A DNA stretch of 64,000 bases from Halonatronomonas sp051745085. Its GTDB lineage: Bacteria > Bacillota > Halanaerobiia > Halanaerobiales > Halarsenatibacteraceae. The position numbers were made by a program, and so were the translations under genes. The stretch covers positions 36,823 through 100,822 of the forward strand of contig JBNJDR010000002.1 in NCBI GenBank assembly GCA_051745085.1. Direction: 5' to 3'. Shown in pieces: positions 1-7,435 of the stretch. Position 1 is the first letter of the stretch. Each line of letters opens with the position of its first letter. A model generated the notes under the pieces. The model made no database searches. It saw only the letters and a list, made by a program, of their open reading frames with translations, and was not told the origin of the DNA.

Positions 1-989
1 GCAATTTTGATTGTATTACATGCATCCGGAATTCATGGGAAGATAATCTGGGAGATATGAGTGATTCGACGATTAGTAGTTTGTTGGATCAAATTGAAAC
101 TCTGCCTGAGTTAAATACTGTTCATTTTGGAGGCTTCGGTGAACCTTTATCTCATCCTCGGATTTTTGAATTAGCAGAAAAATTTAAAGAGAAAAATTTG
201 CGAGTAGAAATGATAACAAACGGACAACTTCTTAAACCCGAATTAAGTAAAAAATTTTTAGAGATAGGTTTGGATAAAATAATATTCTCAATGGATGCTC
301 CGGAAAAGGATAGCCTGGCAGCTATTAGAAAAAATGCTGATCTCAATTTAATCGTCAAAAATATTCGGGGTCTTTCTGAAATGAGAGGTTCTGATGATTC
401 TTTAGATATCTGGCTAGAATTTGTAGCTATGACCAGCAATATAGATCAATTAGAAGAGGTAATTAAGTTAGCTGCGGAATTGGGATTGGATGGTATTTTG
501 ATCACCAACCTTCTGCCCTATACAGAAGATATGGTGGATGAAGTTTTATACGATACGGAACCGGAAGAAATCAAATCTCGAACCGGCGGCTATGTCTCTC
601 TTCATACTTCCTATCCAGAAATGAAATTAAGAACTGAAAGAACGTGCAATTTTATCGAATCCAACTCTGCCTCAATTAATTGGCAGGGGGAAGTTGTGCC
701 CTGTTATCCTCTCCTGCATAATTATCAAGTATTTATTTATGGACGTAAAAGAGAGAATAAATCATATAATTTTGGTAACATTAATAACAAACATCTCTTA
801 AGTATTTGGATTAGTGATGAATATATCCGTTTTCGCTCTCGGGTTACCCACGGTGATTTTCCTTCATGTCCCGACTGCAAATATGTAGAAGGGTGTTCTA
901 TGGTCGAAGATAATCTGCTTGACTGTTGGGGGAATGGACCAACCTGTGCTGATTGTCTCTGGTATCGGCAGCTGATAGTATGTCCTTGA
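1..989 (+). CDS. Radical SAM protein, tungsten-cofactor oxidoreductase maturase type (5' truncated)
   Basis: The reading frame is open from base 3, so the gene begins before the window. Its first visible residues are NFDCITC; if the missing base before position 1 is T, the preceding codon is Cys and completes the radical SAM CxxxCxxC motif. Next comes the GGFGEPL glycine-rich segment that follows the cluster in SAM radical enzymes. The C-terminal third has a SPASM/Twitch-like cysteine set (CNFIES, VVPC, CPDCKYVEGC, DCWGNGPTCADC) for extra 4Fe-4S clusters. Radical SAM/SPASM proteins of this kind sit next to tungsten aldehyde:ferredoxin oxidoreductases and are thought to help their maturation; the AOR starts 150 bases downstream. 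Family placement rests on motif plus neighbour and the exact reaction is unknown. An internal ATG at 57 is not the true start, because it would remove the cluster cysteines. Confidence 0.8.
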   Translation, partial: NFDCITCIRNSWEDNLGDMSDSTISSLLDQIETLPELNTVHFGGFGEPLSHPRIFELAEKFKEKNLRVEMITNGQLLKPELSKKFLEIGLDKIIFSMDAPEKDSLAAIRKNADLNLIVKNIRGLSEMRGSDDSLDIWLEFVAMTSNIDQLEEVIKLAAELGLDGILITNLLPYTEDMVDEVLYDTEPEEIKSRTGGYVSLHTSYPEMKLRTERTCNFIESNSASINWQGEVVPCYPLLHNYQVFIYGRKRENKSYNFGNINNKHLLSIWISDEYIRFRSRVTHGDFPSCPDCKYVEGCSMVEDNLLDCWGNGPTCADCLWYRQLIVCP

Positions 990-1015
990 TTTTCATATAA
1001 TATTAATACTGGTAA

Positions 1016-1115
1016 TACCTCCGAGCTGCAGTCGCTACGGAAAAATAATCTAAGCAGCGGCAGCCGATGGGTCAGAAAGAGAAATCTGCTGGCCTCCCAT
1101 CCTTGGAAAGGAGTA
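1016..1115 (+). promoter_or_regulatory. Candidate Moco/Tuco riboswitch upstream of the first AOR
   Basis: The spacer before the AOR gene shows the hallmarks of the moco RNA motif: a 5' CCTCCGAGC block, a 3' GCCTCCCATCC block and a terminal GAAAGGAG. Visible pairings are CTCC (1019-1022) with GGAG (1110-1113), GCTGC (1025-1029) with GCAGC (1054-1058 or 1060-1064), GATGGG (1066-1071) with CCCATC (1096-1101), and CAGA with TCTG inside that stem. Riboswitches of this class sense molybdenum or tungsten pterin cofactor. No U-tract terminator follows. Instead the AOR ribosome binding site GGAGGG (1127-1132) lies 14 bases downstream, and CCTCC at 1018-1022 could pair with it as an alternative to the closing stem. 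A translational switch is therefore likely. This is pattern recognition by eye, not a covariance search. Confidence 0.72.
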
Positions 1116-1139
1116 ATTATAATAAAGGAGGGTTTATTA

Positions 1140-2954
1140 ATGAGTAAGTTAGGAGAAGCTAAGATTCTGAGAGTTGATTTGACAGCAGGAGAAGTTAAAG
1201 AGGAAACCCTGGACCCACAGTTAGTGAAAAAGTTTTTAGGTGGACGGGGGTTGGCTTCAAAGTTATTGGCAGATGAGATTGATCCTAATATCGATGCTCT
1301 GAGTCCCGAAAATAAATTAATTTTTGCTACGGGACTTATGACAGGAACCAGCGCTTCTACCGGAGGTCGATATATGGTAGTTACCAAAGGGCCTCTCACC
1401 GGAACTATTGCTTCCTCAAATTCTGGAGGTTATTTTGGGGCTGAACTTCGTTTTTCCGGATATGAGATGATAGTCTTTGAAGGTAAATCAGATAAACCCG
1501 TTTATCTCCAATTGGTTGACGGGAAAGCCGAACTGAAAGATGCTGAACATGTCTGGGGTAAAAAGGTCGATGAAACCACTGATCTTCTGTTAGAAGAAGT
1601 AGGAGATGACAGAGCTCGGGTAAGCTGCATCGGCCCCGCTGGAGAAAATGAAGTACTATTTGCTTCGATCATGAACGATAAGAATAGAGCCGCTGGAAGA
1701 ACCGGCGTTGGTGCGGTTATGGGATCTAAAAATCTCAAAGCTGTAGTGGTGCGAGGAGACAAGAGTAGTTTTGATTACGATAAAGAAGCCCTGATGGAGG
1801 TTGTGCGCCGCCAAACTAAAATCATCAAAGAAGACGGTGTAACCGGTGAAGGCCTACCTACTTACGGCACCAAGGTTTTGGATAATATCATAAATGAAAG
1901 TGGAGTTTATCCCACTAAAAATTTCCAGGAGTCCACCTTTGCGGACGTGGCTGAAGTATCCGGGGAAGCTCTAGTAGAAAAAGGTTATCTGCAGAAGAAG
2001 GCTGCCTGTTATGCATGTCCGATAGCCTGTGGTCGGGATACGATGTTACCCAGTGGTCGATCCGGTGAAGGCCCTGAATATGAATCGGGCTGGTCGTTCG
2101 GCGCTGATTGCGGGGTTAATGACCTCAATGCGATCACTGAAGCCAACTATATGTGTAATGAACTGGGTATGGATACAATCACCGCAGGGGCCACGATTGC
2201 AGCTGCCATGGAATTATATGAGAAGGGCTATATCGATAAGGAAGAACTAAATGACGGCCCCGAACTGAAATTTGGTTCCTCTGAATCCATTGTATTCTAT
2301 ACTAAAGCTATGGCTTACCGCGATGGCCTCGGTGATGATCTGGCTTTAGGTTCAGCTCGGTTAGCGGAGAAAAAAGGTTATCCGGAAGCGTCTATGACGG
2401 TAAAAAAACAAGAATTACCTGCTTATGATCCTAGAGGGTTACAGGGCATGGCCCTTAATTATGCTACTTCTAATCGAGGCGGCTGTCACGTGCGCGGATA
2501 TCTGGTTTCACCTGAGGTATTAGGTGTACCGGAAAAACTAGATCCTCAGGATTTAGAGTCGAAGCCTGAATGGGCAAAAATCTTTCAGGATTTAACCGCT
2601 TTGATCGACTCCATGGGTCTGTGTTTATTCACCTCATTTGCCCTGGGTGCAGATGATTACTGTGAATTGGTCAATGCCGTTACGGATTACGATCTTTCCA
2701 CCGAAGAGTTTATGAAAGTCGGAGAAAGAATCTATAATCTAGAAAGACAGTTCAACTTAAAAGCTGGATTTACAACTGCTGATGATACCCTGCCTTCCAG
2801 GTTACTAAATGAAGGCATTGCGGATGGGCCGATGAAAGGAAAGGTTGCTCAATTGGATAAAATGCTGCCTTCGTATTATGCACAAAGAGGCTGGGATGGA
2901 GAAGGAGTTCCTACTTCAGCCAAGCTTTCTGAGTTGGATCTGGCGGACCTCTAA
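1140..2954 (+). CDS. aor: Tungsten-type aldehyde:ferredoxin oxidoreductase (first copy)
   Basis: This 604-residue protein has the usual length of the AOR family, which oxidises aldehydes to acids with ferredoxin as acceptor, using a bis-pterin tungsten centre and one 4Fe-4S cluster in the cytoplasm. The cluster ligands are visible as C290xxC293xxxC297 (CYACPIAC), with the fourth in DSMGLC at C495. The N-terminal pterin-binding domain has FLGGRGLASKLL, and the domain near residue 430 has YDPRGLQGMALNY followed by SNRGGCHVRGY. The start is fixed by GGAGGG seven bases ahead of the ATG. The gene lies between a radical SAM maturase and a MoaD-like protein, and behind a probable cofactor riboswitch. 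Substrate range within the AOR/FOR/GOR group cannot be told from sequence. Confidence 0.95.
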   Translation: MSKLGEAKILRVDLTAGEVKEETLDPQLVKKFLGGRGLASKLLADEIDPNIDALSPENKLIFATGLMTGTSASTGGRYMVVTKGPLTGTIASSNSGGYFGAELRFSGYEMIVFEGKSDKPVYLQLVDGKAELKDAEHVWGKKVDETTDLLLEEVGDDRARVSCIGPAGENEVLFASIMNDKNRAAGRTGVGAVMGSKNLKAVVVRGDKSSFDYDKEALMEVVRRQTKIIKEDGVTGEGLPTYGTKVLDNIINESGVYPTKNFQESTFADVAEVSGEALVEKGYLQKKAACYACPIACGRDTMLPSGRSGEGPEYESGWSFGADCGVNDLNAITEANYMCNELGMDTITAGATIAAAMELYEKGYIDKEELNDGPELKFGSSESIVFYTKAMAYRDGLGDDLALGSARLAEKKGYPEASMTVKKQELPAYDPRGLQGMALNYATSNRGGCHVRGYLVSPEVLGVPEKLDPQDLESKPEWAKIFQDLTALIDSMGLCLFTSFALGADDYCELVNAVTDYDLSTEEFMKVGERIYNLERQFNLKAGFTTADDTLPSRLLNEGIADGPMKGKVAQLDKMLPSYYAQRGWDGEGVPTSAKLSELDLADL

Positions 2955-3239
2955 ATGGGCATTCAGGTTAAGCTGTTTTCACTATTTAGAAAGTATATAA
3001 GCGATAGAGAGCTGGAATTACCTGCTGAGGAAACTAAAACTGTCCAGGATATGATCTCTATTTTAGATGAGAGATATGAAGATGTTTTCAGCCAGAAGTT
3101 GATCGGAGATGAGGGCACAGTAAATCCAGGTGCTATTATTTTGATTAACGGTCATAATATTCTTCACCTGGACGGACTAGATACTGAATTGAATGAGGGA
3201 GATAAAGTTGCTATTTTTCCTCCTTCAGCAGGAGGATAA
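2955..3239 (+). CDS. MoaD/ThiS-family sulfur carrier protein
   Basis: A 94-residue beta-grasp protein ending in SAGG, the double-glycine tail that is adenylated and thiocarboxylated in MoaD and ThiS. The FPPSAGG ending is typical of MoaD. It starts directly after the aor stop codon (TAA then ATG with no gap), so it is translationally coupled to the oxidoreductase. The likely role is donating sulfur for the pterin dithiolene, perhaps dedicated to the tungsten enzyme. No MoaE partner or MoeB activating enzyme is found in the window, so these must be supplied from elsewhere if it acts as a classical MoaD. Confidence 0.88.
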   Translation: MGIQVKLFSLFRKYISDRELELPAEETKTVQDMISILDERYEDVFSQKLIGDEGTVNPGAIILINGHNILHLDGLDTELNEGDKVAIFPPSAGG

Positions 3240-3255
3240 AACGAACAAAAACCAG

Positions 3256-3287
3256 GTCCGGTCTGATTTTAGCAGACCGGACTTTTT
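3256..3287 (+). terminator. Intrinsic terminator after aor-moaD
   Basis: A perfect 10-bp stem GTCCGGTCTG (3256-3265) with CAGACCGGAC (3273-3282) and a 7-base loop, followed by TTTTT. It ends the first AOR operon and separates it from the biosynthesis operon. Confidence 0.92.
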
Positions 3288-3342
3288 ATCTTAACTGGAG
3301 TTTTTAGTGATTTTCTGATACAATTATACTTAATAGAATAAC

Positions 3343-3446
3343 CAGTCTTCGAGCCATTTTACCTGGAGACGAGGTGATTTGTTATGGTGATTTGGCCGAT
3401 AGGGTAGTTAGGGAAACCTTTTTGCCTCCTCAATCTGGAAAGGAGA
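3343..3446 (+). promoter_or_regulatory. Candidate Moco riboswitch upstream of the cofactor biosynthesis operon
   Basis: A second leader with the same landmarks as the one before the AOR: GTCTTCGAGCC at the 5' end, GGCCGATAGGG in the middle, then GCCTCCT and ATCTGGAAAGGAGAC at the 3' end. The closing stem pairs GTCTTC (3344-3349) with GGAGAC (3441-3446), including one G-U pair. A GAT-x-GGG/CCTC-x-ATC helix mirrors GATGGG/CCCATC of the first copy. It is followed 10 bases later by an intrinsic terminator, and the downstream genes make the ligand itself, so feedback by transcription attenuation is the simplest reading. Recognised by eye only. Confidence 0.7.
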
Positions 3447-3456
3447 CCATATTTTT

Positions 3457-3482
3457 CGGGACCTTTCAGGTGCCGTTTTTTT
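3457..3482 (+). terminator. Riboswitch-linked attenuator hairpin
   Basis: CGGGACCT (3457-3464) pairs with AGGTGCCG (3468-3475) around a TTC loop with one mismatch, followed by seven T residues. It lies between the riboswitch-like leader and the first gene of the operon, where a ligand-controlled terminator would be expected. Confidence 0.8.
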
Positions 3483-3578
3483 ATTACCCAGCAGCTATAC
3501 CACTTATTTGACTATGAAGAAAGATTTTTTATAACATTTGGATAAGGGGATTTATCCTCAGAAGGGATTGATATTTAT

Positions 3579-4172
3579 ATGGAGATAATTGCAGTAACAG
3601 GTAGTGGGCTTTCTAACGGGAGAACTAAACTGGGAGTCCAGCTGATCGAAAATTTGCGCACTAAAGTAGGAGTTTTAAAAGGTCATGTAGTAGAAGATAA
3701 ATCTGAGATGCTAACCGATGACCAGAATATTATGCGGGCAGAAGTCCCGGAAATCTCGCCTTATTTAAAAGTCAAAGTGGACAACGTAGTCTATCTCCGC
3801 ACTTCGGAAGCCAGGATAAAAGAAATGATCAGTGAGGCTATGGGTATGTTTTCAGATTTAGATTATCTTATTTTAGAAGGTAATAAATTAGTTCAGTATA
3901 TGAGCCCGGGCGTTGTTATTTACGTGCGGGAAGAGGATGAAGGCCAGATCCAATCCTGTGTTGAAATCTCTGATTTGATCGTTGATTATATTGAACTGCA
4001 AAATAACAGCGATCTAACTGATTTAAGATTAACTGTTCCAGGTGAGACGATTTCATGTTATAGGGCGCAATTGATCAGCGATCTGTTTGGACTGGGATAT
4101 GGAGAATTTGGCAGTAAATTAGATAGAGATGGGATAAGGGTTACTAGATGTCAATTGGGATTGTTTAAATAG
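3579..4172 (+). CDS. MobB-like P-loop protein of the cofactor operon (degenerate Walker A)
   Basis: A 197-residue protein starting MEIIAVTGSG, as expected for a beta strand leading into a P-loop, and carrying LDYLILEGNKLVQYMSPG like the switch region of MobB/CobQ-type NTPases. The Walker A motif is off-consensus: the segment SGLSNGRTK has one residue too many before the second Gly, and Arg replaces the invariant Lys. It heads the Moco/Tuco operon just after the riboswitch and attenuator. MobB assists guanine dinucleotide attachment or cofactor handling in other bacteria, but AOR enzymes use non-dinucleotide pterins, so this may be a structural relative with another job. The last 60 residues match nothing I recognise. 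AGAAGGG lies about 12 bases before the ATG. Confidence 0.5.
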   Translation: MEIIAVTGSGLSNGRTKLGVQLIENLRTKVGVLKGHVVEDKSEMLTDDQNIMRAEVPEISPYLKVKVDNVVYLRTSEARIKEMISEAMGMFSDLDYLILEGNKLVQYMSPGVVIYVREEDEGQIQSCVEISDLIVDYIELQNNSDLTDLRLTVPGETISCYRAQLISDLFGLGYGEFGSKLDRDGIRVTRCQLGLFK

Positions 4173-4187
4173 ACGAGGAAGGACGGT

Positions 4188-5504
4188 TTGGAAATGGCTA
4201 ATGAATTTTTGCATTTAACTTCACTGCCTGAATTGATCGAAATTTTGCAGGATAATTTTAGTTCTACTGAAAATAATTTAAGCGAAGAAATTCCAATATT
4301 AGCAGCAGAGAATCGAGTTTTAGCAGAGCCTGTACTAGCAGCCGAGGACCTTCCCCCTTTTACCAGATCTGCGGTAGATGGATACGCAGTTAGAGCAGCA
4401 GATACGTATGGAGCCAGTATGGATAATCCAGCTTATTTAACCGTTTCTGGCGATATTAAAATCGGATGCGATGTAAATTTAAGCTTAGAACCTGGTCAGG
4501 CTACAGCCATCCCAACCGGGGGAGAACTGCCTGCAGGAGCAGATGCTTCCGTTATGATCGAGGATACAGAGAGGGTAGGAGGAGAGCTCGAAGTTACCGG
4601 ACCTGTTGCTCCAGGTGACAATATTATTAAGCAGGGAGAAGATATTGGCCGGGGTGAGATTTTACTGGAAGCAGGTAGGAGATTAAAATCAGCTGAAATC
4701 GGGGCTCTGGCGGGGACCGGTAATACGAGAGTTACTGTTTGTAAGAAGTTGGAAGTGGCTGTTATTTCTACCGGAGATGAATTGATCCCCCCGGGTTCAA
4801 AAAGAAGCGGAGGTAAAATCCGCGACATCAATACTTATCTTTTGGCCAGTCTTGTTAAAGAATGGGGCGGCAGGCCTAAAATGATGGGGATCGTCAAAGA
4901 TGACCCTGTTTTACTTACAGAGGCACTGAAAGAGGCCTTAACGGCTGATTTGATCATTATATCCGGTGGTAGTTCGGTTGGTGTTAAAGACCACACTATA
5001 AATGTTATCAATGAACTGGGTGAGCCAGGTGTATTTTTACATGGTCTGGCCGTTAAACCGGGTAAACCAACTATTATTGGGAAAGTTGAAAATAAACCTG
5101 TGCTGGGATTACCAGGTAATCCCGCGTCTGCCTGGATGGTGGCTGCTCTTACGATTCCAGCGATAATGACTTTTCTTGGAGGCGGGACACTCCCGGGTAA
5201 AGAAGAAGTTTATCGCAGCTCCGTTAGGGCCACCCTTAACCGGGCGATTTCTTCAACGCCAGGCCGAACTGAATTCATTCCTGTTGCTCTTGATTCTGCT
5301 TCATTGAATGACAGGAATTGGGTAGAGTGGGAAGCCACCCCCCTTTTTGGTAAATCTAATCTCATCACTACTTTAGTGGAGGCAGATGGTTTAATAGTCA
5401 TTGAGGCCGGCCAGGAAGGACTGGCTAAAAATACTGAAGTAAATGTAATAAGTTATCCTCCGGTAAAAGGATTACTTTATAGGGAGAATGATAGTGATGG
5501 CTAA
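4188..5504 (+). CDS. moeA: Molybdopterin molybdenumtransferase MoeA
   Basis: MoeA inserts molybdate or tungstate into adenylated pterin. Family signatures are clear: PPFTRSAVDGYAVRA near residue 57, IPTGGELPAGADASVMIEDTE, AVISTGDELIPPG, IRDINTYLL, IISGGSSVGVKDHT and VLGLPGNPASAWMVAAL. Length (about 436) is normal. The start is ambiguous. AGGAAGG at 4176-4182 is 5 bases before a TTG at 4188 and 11 bases before an ATG at 4194; I report the longer frame. The gene overlaps the start of a second moeA-like gene. Hosts of tungsten enzymes often carry two MoeA paralogs, and a split of metal preference between them is possible but unproven. Confidence 0.93.
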   Translation: MEMANEFLHLTSLPELIEILQDNFSSTENNLSEEIPILAAENRVLAEPVLAAEDLPPFTRSAVDGYAVRAADTYGASMDNPAYLTVSGDIKIGCDVNLSLEPGQATAIPTGGELPAGADASVMIEDTERVGGELEVTGPVAPGDNIIKQGEDIGRGEILLEAGRRLKSAEIGALAGTGNTRVTVCKKLEVAVISTGDELIPPGSKRSGGKIRDINTYLLASLVKEWGGRPKMMGIVKDDPVLLTEALKEALTADLIIISGGSSVGVKDHTINVINELGEPGVFLHGLAVKPGKPTIIGKVENKPVLGLPGNPASAWMVAALTIPAIMTFLGGGTLPGKEEVYRSSVRATLNRAISSTPGRTEFIPVALDSASLNDRNWVEWEATPLFGKSNLITTLVEADGLIVIEAGQEGLAKNTEVNVISYPPVKGLLYRENDSDG

Positions 5505-7434
5505 AAGGCGAGTATATCTGGCTAAAAAATCTTTAGCTGATGCCCAGGAGATCTGGCATAATATAATTAAGCAATATAAACCGGAGACCGAGCGGATTAA
5601 GGTTGTTTCAGCGGGAGCAAGAATTACAGCGGAAGCTGTGGCAGCCCGGCGGTCCGCTCCCCATTATAATGCGGCGGCAATGGATGGTATTGCTGTTAAA
5701 GCCAGCTCAACTCGAGGCGCCGGGGAAAGGACTCCAGTTAATTTAAGGCGAGAAAATTATCAACATGTAAATACCGGCAATCCCCTTCCGCCAGAATTCA
5801 ATGCAGTCATTAAGATAGAGGATATAGCAGAAACCGATCAAGGTGCAGCAATTATCCAGGCAGTACCACCCTGGCATAACGTCCGTACTATCGGAGAGAG
5901 TGTGATGAAGGGTGAACAGATAGTTACCTCTCGTGTGGAACTGACCCCTTATCATTTAGGAGCTCTGCTGGAGGCGGGTGTAGAAGAGGTTGAAGTATTT
6001 TGCAGGCCAAAAGTAACTATAATCGCTACCGGGGATGAGATGGTTGCGCCGGGACAGGAACCTGGCCCAGGTGAATTAATAGATTTTAATTCAACTATGA
6101 TTTCGGAGATGGCCCGCTCCGAAGGAGCAGAGGTAGAATTTGCTGGGATAACTGCTGATAAAGAAGAGGTATTAAACCAGGTCATTTTACAGGCTGCTGA
6201 TAGGTCTGACCTGCTTATAATTATCGCGGGTTCTTCGGCCGGGAGTAAGGATTTTACTGCCGATATCATAGAAGAAAACGGCCAGATAGCAGTTCATGGT
6301 GTGGATATCCAGCCAGGTAAACCAATATTGTTAGGAACTGTGTCATCCGTTCCTGTGTTGGGTCTGCCCGGCTATCCACTTTCGTGTTTAACTGCTTTCG
6401 AGTTATTTGGACGAGCAGCAGTTAAAAATCTGCAGCAGGGAGAATATTACCCTCCGGAAAAAATTACTGCCCGGGTTAAGCGTAAACTACATTCTAAACC
6501 AGGCCAGCAGGAATTTTTGCGAGTTAACCTTTCTTTTCCGATTCAGAATGACAGGGAAGAAAGTCCCGTAGCTGTACCCAGGAGAAGGGGTTCTGCTGTT
6601 ATGAAATCCCAAATTCAGGCAGATGGCATTTTAGAAATTCCTGCGGAGCGAGAAGGCCTGGCCGCGGATGAAAGTGTAGAAGTGAGGCTTCTTCGCCCTT
6701 TACAGCAGTTGAGATCCGGGCTGGTGCTGGCCGGCAGTAACGACCCTTTACTTGAGAAGCTCCAGGAATTATTGATGGTTCAAGGGGAAGGTTTCAGCCT
6801 CCGACTTCAATCCCGGGGAAGCCAGGCCGGGATCCACGCTCTGTTACGGGGGGAGATCGATTTAACTACTGCTCACCTCCTGGACGCCGAAACGGGCCAG
6901 TATAATATTCCTTATTTGCGCCAGGTAGCAGAGGAACCTTTTAATTTATTAACTTTAGCCTGGAGAGATCAGGGCCTGTATTTACCTCAAGGCAACCCAA
7001 AAGAAGTAGATTCTTTTCAAGATATAGCTGACAAAAATCTTAATTTTATCAATCGTCAGCGCGGAGCAGGGACGAGAATATTGTTTGACTACCAGTTGGC
7101 GGAGGCCGGTCTTAAATCCGGCCAGATAACTGGTTACGAGAGAGAGGAATATACCCACGCCGCCGTGGCCCAGGCGGTGGCAATTGGGGCGGCCGATGCT
7201 GGGCTGGGTATCAAAGCGGTAGCTGAAGCTTTCTCTTTAGATTTTTTACCTTTATTTTCAGAAAGATTTGAGTTGATTTATAGACCTGGCCTGGAGAAAA
7301 CTTCCTGCTTTAGATCGATCAAGAAGCTGGTTGAGTCAGATGAATTTCGGGAGTATTTACAGAATTCTTCAGGCTATGATTTAAAAGAGACCGGTTTGAT
7401 CCGTCGGTATCGAGCGGGAGAAGGGAGTGGTTAG
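5497..7434 (+). CDS. MoeA fused to a periplasmic-binding-protein-like (LysR substrate-type) domain
   Basis: Residues 1 to about 400 form a second MoeA: APHYNAAAMDGIAVKA, IIKIED-like and GESVMKGE segments, IIATGDEMVAPG, IIAGSSAGSKD and PVLGLPGYPLSCLTAF. From about 405 on, a PBP-like domain follows (LVLAGSNDPLLEKLQELL, GEIDLTTAHL, NRQRGAGTRILFDYQL), of the type that binds oxyanions or small ligands in transporters and regulators. This fusion is known in anaerobic bacteria and archaea; the added domain may sense or hold molybdate or tungstate. AGGGAG at 5481-5486 lies one base from an upstream ATG (5488), so the ATG at 5497 (or GTG 5494) is preferred. The start overlaps the end of moeA. Confidence 0.85.
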   Translation: MAKRRVYLAKKSLADAQEIWHNIIKQYKPETERIKVVSAGARITAEAVAARRSAPHYNAAAMDGIAVKASSTRGAGERTPVNLRRENYQHVNTGNPLPPEFNAVIKIEDIAETDQGAAIIQAVPPWHNVRTIGESVMKGEQIVTSRVELTPYHLGALLEAGVEEVEVFCRPKVTIIATGDEMVAPGQEPGPGELIDFNSTMISEMARSEGAEVEFAGITADKEEVLNQVILQAADRSDLLIIIAGSSAGSKDFTADIIEENGQIAVHGVDIQPGKPILLGTVSSVPVLGLPGYPLSCLTAFELFGRAAVKNLQQGEYYPPEKITARVKRKLHSKPGQQEFLRVNLSFPIQNDREESPVAVPRRRGSAVMKSQIQADGILEIPAEREGLAADESVEVRLLRPLQQLRSGLVLAGSNDPLLEKLQELLMVQGEGFSLRLQSRGSQAGIHALLRGEIDLTTAHLLDAETGQYNIPYLRQVAEEPFNLLTLAWRDQGLYLPQGNPKEVDSFQDIADKNLNFINRQRGAGTRILFDYQLAEAGLKSGQITGYEREEYTHAAVAQAVAIGAADAGLGIKAVAEAFSLDFLPLFSERFELIYRPGLEKTSCFRSIKKLVESDEFREYLQNSSGYDLKETGLIRRYRAGEGSG

Positions 7435-7435
7435 A

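Noticed and set aside
737..1399. 220-codon minus-strand frame over the maturase end, riboswitch and AOR start
   Set aside because: It crosses two real genes and the RNA leader, has no family resemblance, and is explained as a shadow of the + strand genes.
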